In this document: positions 45,577 through 53,633 of the stretch, one piece after another | Position numbering within the stretch: position 1 is the first letter of the stretch | Layout: each line of letters begins with the position of its first letter | Assembly: GCA_905480545.1 (NCBI GenBank) | Contig: CAJQQR010000124.1 | Span: 1-54,563, forward strand | Reading direction: 5' to 3' | DNA from: an uncultured Pirellulaceae bacterium | Lineage (GTDB): Bacteria; Planctomycetota; Planctomycetia; Pirellulales; Pirellulaceae | DNA: 54,563 bases | Made by a program: the position numbers and the translations under genes | The notes under the pieces: model-generated | Seen by the model: only the letters and a program-made list of their open reading frames with translations | Told to the model about the DNA's origin: nothing | Databases searched by the model: none

Positions 45577-48513
45577 TTAAGGGTGAGTTGCCGCTGCGGT
45601 CGCGTCTAGTTCAGAAGAGTTTCCTGTGCCGGTTCGAGCAAACAGTCCGTCGACCAAATCGATGATGTAGGCGATTTCTTCGGCAACGCACTTGATCGCG
45701 TGAAGGAAACTGTCCACCTGCTCGGCGTTGATCGTCAGTGGCGGTTGAATTCTTAATACGAGGGGGTTCGATCGTGCGGTTTGTGTGTAGATTCCGTAAT
45801 GGTTCAAGAGTGAATACATGACATGCGTGCTGGAAATGTTTTGAAGGATTTCGTCCATCTTGGTGCCAAGTGCGGTCGACAGCATTGAATCGTCAATGTC
45901 TTTCCAATGCGACACAATCGATTCAGCAGTCGGATTCATTTCAAGTCCGAGCAACAGGCCTTCGCCGCGAACCTCCTTCAAGACTGAAATTTCTTCGCAT
46001 AATTTTTCCAAACCGGATCTTAATCTCGCACCCATCCTTGAAGCGTTTTCGGCGAGTTGTTCGTTTTGAATGGTTTCGAGGGCAGCTAGGCCGCATGCGC
46101 AGGCAAGACTTCCGCCACCAAAAGTCGATGTATGTAAGGCAAAAGATTCCATCGTTCCGTATGCCTTGCCCCAAATCGGACCTTTGGTAATCATCGCACC
46201 GAGCGGAGCGATTCCGCCTCCCAGGGACTTCGCAAGCGTCATGATGTCAGGTTCCACACCGTAGTAATCGCTGGCAAACATTTGGCCGGTTCGGCCCAAT
46301 CCAGTCTGGACTTCGTCTAAGATCAGAAGCGTGCCGGTTTCATCACAAATCTTCCGGGCTGCTTTCAAGAAATCGGTTGGCGGGGTGATCATTCCCCCTT
46401 CGGCCTGAATCGGCTCGACGATAAAAGCCGCAAAGTTCTTGGTCTTTAATGCAAGTTCGAGTGAAACGAGATCGCCAAAATCAATTGCTTCGCAATTCTC
46501 CAGCAAGGGGCCGAAGGGTTTTTGGTAGGTCTTGTTTCCGGTGACAGACAATGACCCAAGGCTCTTTCCGTGATAAGACTTTCGGCAATAAAGAAAACCG
46601 CTTCGGTCGCTCTCGATTCTCGCTAGTTTTAACGCGGCTTCAACCGCTTCGGTTCCACTGCTGCAAAAGAAAACAGCATCCAGCTCACCGGGGGCCAGCG
46701 ATGCAAGTTGCTCGGCGAGTGTCGCGGCTAATGGATTGATTGCCGCTTGAACAAAACCCGGAGCATTTTCGTGCAGGACGGTTTCAATCGCACGATGGAT
46801 GTTTGGGTGGTTATGTCCAAGGTTCAGCGAACCGAATCCCGCGACAAAATCAAGATAACGGTTGCCTTCTTCATCCCACACGTAACAGTTTTCGCCACGC
46901 ACAAATTTCTTTACTGCCTTTTCATTTAAGCTGCCGATCACCGGGTTGATGTGACGGCGAAATAATTCGCGAGAACGCTTGGCAAGCTTCTGCATCAACT
47001 GGCCGTTATTCTTCACATCATGACTAGGGTCAGGTTGGGTTTTGTTGCAGTTGGTGTTGTCTTTAAGGTTGTGTTCGGTCGCTGAGTCATTCGCCAAACA
47101 TTTGCTATGATGACTCGACGCCCCATTGGCTACCCCGTTGTTTGATTCGTTTGGGCTAGACGCTCCGATGTCGCGGACCGATCCAAGGCTTTCTTTCGAT
47201 TCGACCCAGCTTCCGTTTTCTGGCTGGTTCATCGCGGACGTTGCTGCCACCTGCTCTGAATCTCCATTTTTTTGGGACGACGAATAGCGAGGGCTGTTAG
47301 GGAGCGTGGGGCTGGCAGCCGCTCTCGATTGATCCACTTGCTCTGATGAAATTGAGGGCACGTGTCCCGCATGGCTGCAGGATTCCACCGGTGAAAATAA
47401 TGACTGGCTGCCGTGAAACTGCTTCCGGAATTTGATGATTTGTTTTTCGTTCAAAGCGGCGCCGAAGGAACAGAGGCGAGTAAAGTTGAAGCCGTTTTCC
47501 TTTGCGATTGCACCGATCTCCAAAATGCGTTCGGGCGATAAATCTTGTCCCAGCGAGTAGGATTCTGCCCGGCCTTCCAGCGATAGCACGATCGTTTCTC
47601 CAAGGCAGCTTGGGATCATTCCTCGTTGAAAGAAAAAGTATGACGAATCAATTTTGTTCCCGGGAGGAATCTTGGAGAGGCCGCCTGTCAAAATGAGCAC
47701 ATCGTCCCGAATTGCTTTTGATCCGATTACATCGGTTGGGACCGCGACGTCCACAACGATCGAAGATGGGCTCAGCCATTCCTGCTTAATGCAATCACCG
47801 GACGATGTGGCGGTGAAAACTATTCTGCAGCGTGACAGTGCATCTTCAATGTCACATGTAAACTCCGCATCGATCTCTTTGGATACTTTCCGGCTGCGGG
47901 CAGAGTCACTGCGTCCTACCAGCAAAACAGACTTGCATTTCGGTTTGAGGATTTTTGCGGCGGCGGTTGCAATACTGCCTGGCACGCCCACGACTGCAAT
48001 GGATTCCTGCGAAATGTCGACGCCGGTTTCTTCTGCTGCGAATTGTAAGCCCTCCAACGCCGCAAAAACAGTTAAACAATTTCCGGTGGTAACGGCAATC
48101 GAGCTCTTGTCTTCGAGGTAGGTTCCACGTCCGCCGACAATTCCGGTCATAGAGCCCAAGCCGACGATTTTAGCGCCCCAATCGGTGGCGTCCTTTATCG
48201 CCATCTCCATTAGGTCAAGTGCCCGCGCAGAATCATCAAGGATTTCCATCGGAAGCATCGGGATTTCGTAAATGCGCCCCTCTGCCGATGGCCCTTTTAA
48301 AGACACGATACGCGGTAGGTAGTCGACCACCCACGGTTTGTCGGTTGGGACATTTTGGCGAAATTCATCCACCCCATTCATCGCGATGTGCAAACCGTCC
48401 AAAAAGCCGAAGAGGTCCTTGCCCCACGATTCCGTGAACTTGCCTGTCTTGTTCAGGCAAACAAGTTGGCGTGTGTCTTCGGTAAGAGGATGAACAAGGA
48501 ACGCAAATTTCAT
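45577..48513 (-). CDS. Acyl-ACP-reductase-like / class III aminotransferase fusion
   Basis: A 978-residue fusion. Residues 1-365 match the cyanobacterial long-chain acyl-ACP reductase pattern: TTGN at 143-146, an NAD(P)-binding VVGVPGSIATAAAK at 174-187, ILTGG, and C303 in IPSCLGETIVLSLEG, which lines up with the catalytic Cys of that enzyme (MFACFAEAILLEFEG in the cyanobacterial protein). A Ser/Asn-rich linker follows to about 500. Residues about 505-965 are a class III PLP aminotransferase (acetylornithine/ornithine-like): RYLDFVAGFGSLNLGHNHP, SSGTEAVEAALKLAR, ILDEVQTGLGRTG and Schiff-base K762 in TLAKSLGGG. An acyl thioester could be reduced to an aldehyde and then aminated. No ADO-type decarbonylase in view. 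PigE of prodigiosin synthesis has a comparable domain pair. Confidence 0.87.
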   Translation of the reverse strand: MKFAFLVHPLTEDTRQLVCLNKTGKFTESWGKDLFGFLDGLHIAMNGVDEFRQNVPTDKPWVVDYLPRIVSLKGPSAEGRIYEIPMLPMEILDDSARALDLMEMAIKDATDWGAKIVGLGSMTGIVGGRGTYLEDKSSIAVTTGNCLTVFAALEGLQFAAEETGVDISQESIAVVGVPGSIATAAAKILKPKCKSVLLVGRSDSARSRKVSKEIDAEFTCDIEDALSRCRIVFTATSSGDCIKQEWLSPSSIVVDVAVPTDVIGSKAIRDDVLILTGGLSKIPPGNKIDSSYFFFQRGMIPSCLGETIVLSLEGRAESYSLGQDLSPERILEIGAIAKENGFNFTRLCSFGAALNEKQIIKFRKQFHGSQSLFSPVESCSHAGHVPSISSEQVDQSRAAASPTLPNSPRYSSSQKNGDSEQVAATSAMNQPENGSWVESKESLGSVRDIGASSPNESNNGVANGASSHHSKCLANDSATEHNLKDNTNCNKTQPDPSHDVKNNGQLMQKLAKRSRELFRRHINPVIGSLNEKAVKKFVRGENCYVWDEEGNRYLDFVAGFGSLNLGHNHPNIHRAIETVLHENAPGFVQAAINPLAATLAEQLASLAPGELDAVFFCSSGTEAVEAALKLARIESDRSGFLYCRKSYHGKSLGSLSVTGNKTYQKPFGPLLENCEAIDFGDLVSLELALKTKNFAAFIVEPIQAEGGMITPPTDFLKAARKICDETGTLLILDEVQTGLGRTGQMFASDYYGVEPDIMTLAKSLGGGIAPLGAMITKGPIWGKAYGTMESFALHTSTFGGGSLACACGLAALETIQNEQLAENASRMGARLRSGLEKLCEEISVLKEVRGEGLLLGLEMNPTAESIVSHWKDIDDSMLSTALGTKMDEILQNISSTHVMYSLLNHYGIYTQTARSNPLVLRIQPPLTINAEQVDSFLHAIKCVAEEIAYIIDLVDGLFARTGTGNSSELDATAAATHP

Positions 48514-49186
48514 GGGGGATAGTTTGATGGAGAGCAGTGAGTTGGAAAGTGTTCTAAATCAATGTGTGCTGTGGCGCCGGCGGTTTAACGTTTGCTTCGC
48601 AGTAAATCGACTGGATTCAGGGTGTCTGAAATCAATCGCTAGAAGCTATTTCGTCAACACTCTGGCATTCGACCTACCAACGAAAAGACGTAGTCTAGGA
48701 ATGGACTCACAAGATGAATTGACAGACGAAAATAGAAATCTAGATGATAACCTAGTCTTCACCGAATCAATATGGCCAATCCACATTTTGCCTTGTTTAC
48801 CGCCAATTTCAGAACTTATGCGGCGTTTAGAACGCAACTTTGTCTTCAAGACGAGTTGATTGAGATTTGATGGGATCGCGTCTAGTAGAGGGCAAACCGA
48901 AGTTAGGATGAAATTGCAACAGCCGAAACAGCTTTGTTATATGGCTACGGCCGAATTCAGTTGCAGAGCTTCATTTCTGGTCGAAGAGGTCATCCAGGTC
49001 TGGTTCCTCAATAGAATGCTAGATCGTGACGCAATAATGATTGAATTGATCTCATAATAAAATCCGAAGCCGATTTCTGGTTTAGCCGATTCCATTGAAG
49101 CTAACCTATTCGATAGACTATTTGATGCTTCATTGGTTTCATCACCCATTCGCACCGTTTAACTCCCTTCAACGTCAGTAAGCACA
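48514..49186. other. Intergenic region with weak ORFs
   Basis: About 670 bp between divergent genes, so it holds promoters for both. The best ORF is plus 48701-48859 (52 codons, MDSQDELTDENRNLDDN...), acidic then hydrophobic, without family match. The rest is stop-rich. No repeat or terminator. Confidence 0.35.
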
Positions 49187-49774
49187 ATGCATTCAGTGCT
49201 CAATAATAATCTTTTCATCGTGAAAGAGCATGTCGGTATGTTCAAAGCGGCCAATGCTTTTGACATCCTCGATCCGAGCGACGGTAACATCATTTTGGAA
49301 TGCCGAGAAGATAAGCTCGGGTTTTTTACCAAAATGCTTCGATTTACGGACTACAAACGGATGACGCCGTTTGAAATTGAAATCAAGTCACCAACGGGCG
49401 AAGTCTTAATCACGATTCGGCGGGGAATTTCACTTTTTTTATCCAAGGTTGATGTCTACGATCAAAATGGGCACTTAATTGGTGGTTTTAAGCAGAAGCT
49501 TTTTTCGATGGGAGGAGCTTTTACGGTGCTCAGTCCCAAGGGGGAGCCCCTTTGTGATCTAAAAGGAAAGTGGACCGGATGGAGTTTTCGGTTTATGGCG
49601 GGTGACAACGAACTTGCCAAGGTCACGAAAAAATGGGGAGGACTCGGTAAGGAGTTTTTTACGAGTGCCGACAATTACGTCTTAGAGATTTCAGAAGACG
49701 TTCCGCCTGACCAACCTGTTCGCCAATTGATTATGGCTGCCGTGCTCTGCATCGATTTGGTATTGAAAGAGTAG
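49187..49774 (+). CDS. LURP-one / phospholipid-scramblase-related protein
   Basis: A 195-residue protein with the tubby-like barrel of LURP-one-related and scramblase-related proteins: FIVKEHVGMFKAANAFDILD, LGFFTKMLRFTDYKRMTPFE, ILITIRRGISLFLSKVDVYD, LGKEFFTSADNYVLEISED and a C-terminal hydrophobic helix (LIMAAVLCIDLVL). The helix would fit membrane association. Related bacterial proteins have no settled role. It lies alone, before a broken beta-helix remnant, with GAGGAAAG after its stop. Confidence 0.85.
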   Translation: MHSVLNNNLFIVKEHVGMFKAANAFDILDPSDGNIILECREDKLGFFTKMLRFTDYKRMTPFEIEIKSPTGEVLITIRRGISLFLSKVDVYDQNGHLIGGFKQKLFSMGGAFTVLSPKGEPLCDLKGKWTGWSFRFMAGDNELAKVTKKWGGLGKEFFTSADNYVLEISEDVPPDQPVRQLIMAAVLCIDLVLKE

Positions 49775-49792
49775 TCACGATTTTGAGGAAAG

Positions 49793-50184
49793 ATGGCTCG
49801 AAAGCCCTGCCTCCAAGGCGCCCAATCATGGAGAGTCGCTGACGTCCTCGTACAAGGCAAAGCCACGATTTCTGAAAACTGGTTCCAAGGAACTGGCCAA
49901 GCACGATTAAAGGCCGTTTGGGTGTCGAAGATTCAGCAGCCAAGATTGAACAAAATACGTTTGCCGCATACGGTTCGGCCATTAACGCGACAGGTTTAGA
50001 GTTGACGGTAATGGAGAATTCAATCCGACAGTTCTTGGAAGTGGGGCTTTCCATCAAAGATAGCTCCAAGCCGCCTTACTTTTACAGCAATATTGCTTTT
50101 TCGAATAACGAAAAAGTCAAAGTGTTGAATATCTTAGGAAAAGAAGGGGGCGTCACTGAAAACGAAATGGTCAAAGAGGATTAG
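49793..50184 (+). pseudogene. Truncated, frameshifted beta-helix protein remnant
   Basis: ATG 49793, preceded by GAGGAAAG, reads MARKPCLQGAQSWRVADVLV, GKATISENWFQGTGQARLK and then goes out of frame at an AAA run (49909-49911). A frame shifted by one base continues GRLGVEDSAAKIEQNTFAAY, GSAINATGLELTVMENSIRQ, FLEVGLSIKDSSKPPYFYSN to a stop at 50184. The NxF/ENS turn pattern is that of right-handed parallel beta-helix (pectate-lyase-like) repeats. Only two to three coils remain, so the 5' part was lost before or with the shift. Confidence 0.55.
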
Positions 50185-50447
50185 AAAAAAATTCCACTTT
50201 ACCTTTTTCCTAATCATTGAAATTGAACAAGATGGCAGGAGTCCGTGTTCTAAGGCGTTTCGAGATTGGGTGATTGCCAAGTCCATTAAAGTAATCAGAG
50301 ATTCTCGGAACGCAAACGTGGGCGATGGGTACGAGACTTTCGGCAAATCCCGCCACGGACTAGGCCAGAAAAGAATGCCCACGCTGCCAAATCGGCCCCG
50401 ACACCTTTTTTGACACCCCGACGTGTGGGGAATACCCACATAAATGC
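50185..50447. other. Intergenic stretch with hairpins
   Basis: No gene. It includes a TGTGGG-GAATA-CCCACA hairpin (50424-50440) just before a second stem with T-run, so a short structured transcript from about 50200 to 50476 is possible. Confidence 0.35.
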
Positions 50448-50476
50448 GCCGCACGGCGTTAGCGGCGGTTTTTTTT
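50448..50476 (+). terminator. Intrinsic terminator, plus strand
   Basis: GCCGC / GCGGC stem with nine-base loop followed by GG and eight T. It would end transcripts running through the scramblase-like gene and its remnant. Confidence 0.7.
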
Positions 50477-50569
50477 GTAATGTTGTTTGGCGATTGAGAG
50501 CCGATAAGAACCGGGGCTACCGCCCATCGGCTTATAACCCCAAGCGAATAAAAATGCCCTAGCCAAACG

Positions 50570-50599
50570 AAAAAAGGCCGCTTCATTGAAGCGGCCTTC
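50570..50599 (-). terminator. Intrinsic terminator after ppdK
   Basis: An 11-bp perfect stem AAGGCCGCTTC / GAAGCGGCCTT with a 3-base ATT loop. Read on the minus strand it is followed by a T-run, so it ends the ppdK transcript, about 45 bp after its stop. Confidence 0.9.
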
Positions 50600-50643
50600 T
50601 GATTTCTATTCAATTTAAAACGTGAGCTTTTTCAACAAGCTGA

Positions 50644-53280
50644 TTACGCGTTGTTTAACGCTGCTTGTGCTGCAGCCAGTCTCGCGACAGGCACGCGGAA
50701 CGGTGAGCAACTGACGTAATTCAAACCAACACGGTGGCAGAAATCGATGGATGATGGATCGCCACCATGTTCGCCGCAGATACCAATTTTTAGACCGTCA
50801 CGGGTTGCGCGCCCTTTTTGAACACCCATTTCCACGAGCTGTCCAACACCGGTTTGGTCAAGGGATTCGAATGGATCGACCGCCAAGATTTCTTTCTTCA
50901 GGTAATCAGGCAGGAACGTTCCGATGTCATCACGACTGTAACCAAATGTCATTTGCGTTAGGTCATTGGTACCAAAGCTAAAGAAGTCCGCTTCGGCAGC
51001 GACTTCGTTTGCGGTCAAACATGCTCGTGGAATCTCGATCATCGTTCCGATCAAGATGTTAAGTTCGCTCACGCCTTTGTCCGCTTTGACTTTGGCAATG
51101 GTTTCCTCTGTAAATCGTCGTAGCATTGCCAATTCTTTCACGGTTCCGACCAACGGAATCATGATTTCAGGCAGGGCGTCAATGCCTTTTTCTTTACACA
51201 GAATTGCAGCTTCCACAATTGCGGTGACCTGCATCTCCAGAATTTCCGGGTACGTGATGCTTAAACGGCAACCACGATGCCCCAGCATTGGGTTGGATTC
51301 GTGCAATTGAGAAACACGCGACTTAATTTTTTCGGCTGGAACGCCGAGTACTTTGGCTACTTCTTCCTGAGCCTCTTCTTCGTGAGGAAGAAATTCATGA
51401 AGTGGTGGGTCGAGTAATCGAACGGTTACAGGCAGCCCTTTCATTGCGGTAAAAATGCCTTCAAAGTCTTCTCGTTGAATCGGCAATAATTTCGCTAGAG
51501 CGGCCCGGCGAGCATCTTCTTCCTCAGCGATAATCATTTCCCGCATTGCGGTAATTCGATCGCCCTCAAAGAACATATGCTCAGTTCGGCAAAGGCCAAT
51601 TCCCTCTGCTCCAAAGTCCCGTGCACGCTGTGCATCGACGGGGGATTCAGCGTTGGTTCTGATTCCCAATGTTCGATACTTATCAGCCCATTCCATTACG
51701 GTGCCAAAGTCCCCGGTTAATTCTGGTGTCTGCGATGCGATTTCGCCTTCCATCACTTCGCCAGATGAACCGTCGATTGACAGGGTGTCTTCATGCGTGA
51801 ATGTCTTGCCGTTAATTGTGATTTTTCGACCTGCTTCGTCGATTCGAACATCACCAGCACCGGCTACACAGCACTTTCCCCAACCGCGAGCCACAACCGC
51901 AGCATGACTGGTCTTTCCGCCCGTGCTGGTCAGAATTCCTGCGGCACTTGCCATGCCTTCGACATCTTCCGGACTGGTTTCTTTTCGAACCAGCAATACC
52001 TTTTCACCCGTTGCTGACCGCTCAACGGCCTCGTCAGCGGTGAACGCCAGCTTTCCGAATGCTGCTCCAGGTGATGCGGCAAGTCCCATGCAAAGTACGT
52101 TCGCTGATTCTTTCGCAGATGGAACGAACGTTGGGAGTAGACAGTGAGTCAAGTCGTTTGCTGGAATTCGCTTGACGGCAGTCTTCTCATCGATCAATCC
52201 TTCCTGCACCATCTCGCATGCGATTTTCACCGCCGCAACGCCATTGCGTTTGCCGCTGCGAGTTTGAAGCATGTAAAGAGTTCCTTTTTCAATCGTGAAT
52301 TCGATGTCTTGGACGTCTTTAAAGTGCGCTTCAAGCGTTCCTTTGATGACAATCAGTTGGTTGTAAACTTCTTCATTCCATTTCGGCATGTCAGCGACTG
52401 GCTCCGGTGTTCGGATGCCGGCCACGACATCTTCGCCTTGTGCGTTGACAAGGAATTCCCCAAAGAATTCATTCTCCCCAGTCGACGGGTCACGCGTGAA
52501 CGCAACGCCGGTTCCACTATCTTCGCCCATGTTGCCGTAGACCATCGACTGAACATTCACGGCGGTGCCAAGCAACCCGGTGATGCCCTCGATTTGCCGG
52601 TATGACTTGGCCTTTGGTGACGACCACGATTTGAAAACCGCTTCGATTGCAAGCTCCAACTGAGCTGCTGGTTCTTGAGGGAAATCAGCACCAGTGTGCT
52701 CTTTGTAAACGGCTTTGTAAGCATCGCAAAGCTCAATCAGGCCTTCGCCTGGAACGTCGGTGTCTTCCGTTACTTTGTATTTTTCTTTGATCTTTGAGAA
52801 AGCTTCCTCAAAATGCTCGTGGTTGATCTCCATCACAACATCGCCATACATGTTGATCAAACGACGGTAAGCATCATAGGCAAACCTCTCGTTGCTGGTC
52901 GCCGTTGCAAGACCCTTTACCGAGACGTCATTCAGCCCAAGATTCAAGATGGTATTCATCATTCCAGGCATTGAAACGGCAGCACCAGAACGAACGGAAA
53001 CCAGAAGTGGGTGGGTATCGTCGCCGAATTTCTTTCCAAGCTCTGCTTCAAGTGTCTCGATTTCCTTTTTGACCTCATCCATCAAGCCTTCGGCCAGTTG
53101 GTTGGTTTTGTCGTACTGTGCACAACAAGCCGTCGTGATCGTGAAGCCTGGAGGAACTGGCAATCCGATGCTGGTCATTTCGGCCAAGTTCAAGCCCTTG
53201 CCTCCGAGTAGGTCTTTTCCCATCCCGGTACCGTCGGTTTTGGTTTTACCGAAGTAATAGGTCATCTTGCCATCGGACAT
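50644..53280 (-). CDS. ppdK: Pyruvate, phosphate dikinase
   Basis: An 878-residue enzyme interconverting pyruvate, ATP and Pi with PEP, AMP and PPi. The N-terminal ATP-grasp domain includes GGKGLNLAEMTSIGLPVPPG and the nucleotide site near SVRSGAAVSMPGMMNTILN. The phosphohistidine domain carries H459 in GGKTSHAAVVARGWGK. The C-terminal TIM barrel has IGLCRTEHMFF, HRGCRLSITYPEI, EIPRACLTANEVA, FGTNDLTQMTFG and the catalytic Cys in GICGEHGG. Complete. It may work in glycolysis or gluconeogenesis; the direction is not fixed by sequence. Confidence 0.97.
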   Translation of the reverse strand: MSDGKMTYYFGKTKTDGTGMGKDLLGGKGLNLAEMTSIGLPVPPGFTITTACCAQYDKTNQLAEGLMDEVKKEIETLEAELGKKFGDDTHPLLVSVRSGAAVSMPGMMNTILNLGLNDVSVKGLATATSNERFAYDAYRRLINMYGDVVMEINHEHFEEAFSKIKEKYKVTEDTDVPGEGLIELCDAYKAVYKEHTGADFPQEPAAQLELAIEAVFKSWSSPKAKSYRQIEGITGLLGTAVNVQSMVYGNMGEDSGTGVAFTRDPSTGENEFFGEFLVNAQGEDVVAGIRTPEPVADMPKWNEEVYNQLIVIKGTLEAHFKDVQDIEFTIEKGTLYMLQTRSGKRNGVAAVKIACEMVQEGLIDEKTAVKRIPANDLTHCLLPTFVPSAKESANVLCMGLAASPGAAFGKLAFTADEAVERSATGEKVLLVRKETSPEDVEGMASAAGILTSTGGKTSHAAVVARGWGKCCVAGAGDVRIDEAGRKITINGKTFTHEDTLSIDGSSGEVMEGEIASQTPELTGDFGTVMEWADKYRTLGIRTNAESPVDAQRARDFGAEGIGLCRTEHMFFEGDRITAMREMIIAEEEDARRAALAKLLPIQREDFEGIFTAMKGLPVTVRLLDPPLHEFLPHEEEAQEEVAKVLGVPAEKIKSRVSQLHESNPMLGHRGCRLSITYPEILEMQVTAIVEAAILCKEKGIDALPEIMIPLVGTVKELAMLRRFTEETIAKVKADKGVSELNILIGTMIEIPRACLTANEVAAEADFFSFGTNDLTQMTFGYSRDDIGTFLPDYLKKEILAVDPFESLDQTGVGQLVEMGVQKGRATRDGLKIGICGEHGGDPSSIDFCHRVGLNYVSCSPFRVPVARLAAAQAALNNA

Positions 53281-53633
53281 TTTTTCTCCTAACGAAATCT
53301 TAAAAAAATTAACTGAAAGGGTTGTTGTGAAAGGACTTACGTTCGAAAAACGTAATCCGGGAATTTATCTCTAGAAGCCCGTTTCGTCAATGAGTGGCGA
53401 AATCCTTTATGGCAGAAAATTCACCCTTCGGTCGCTGACACAATGAGTTAAATTACAACAAACTCACCGTGCGGCATGGACTTCCGTTAGGGCCGGTTAG
53501 TGGTGTCAAGCTTCTCTTAGCGAAATTCATGGGAGATCAGCCTTGAGTGACTTTCTGGGAATTGAGTTGTCTAATATTTTGGATAGCTGTACGTGACCCA
53601 CCCAGGAAATTTGAATGCTACCGATTTGCCAAT
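53281..53633. other. Intergenic region
   Basis: About 350 bp upstream of ppdK and downstream of the right-edge gene. It should hold the ppdK promoter; the stretch near 53290-53330 is AT-rich. TTTTTTCTCCTAACG just before ppdK reads, on the minus strand, as CGTTAGGAGAAAAAA, a good ribosome-binding site (AGGAG) about 8 bases from the ATG. No terminator or repeat seen. Confidence 0.5.

Noticed and set aside
48701..48859. 52-codon plus ORF in the spacer before the scramblase-like gene
   Set aside because: Acidic start looks protein-like, but there is no match, no ribosome-binding site and a weak context.
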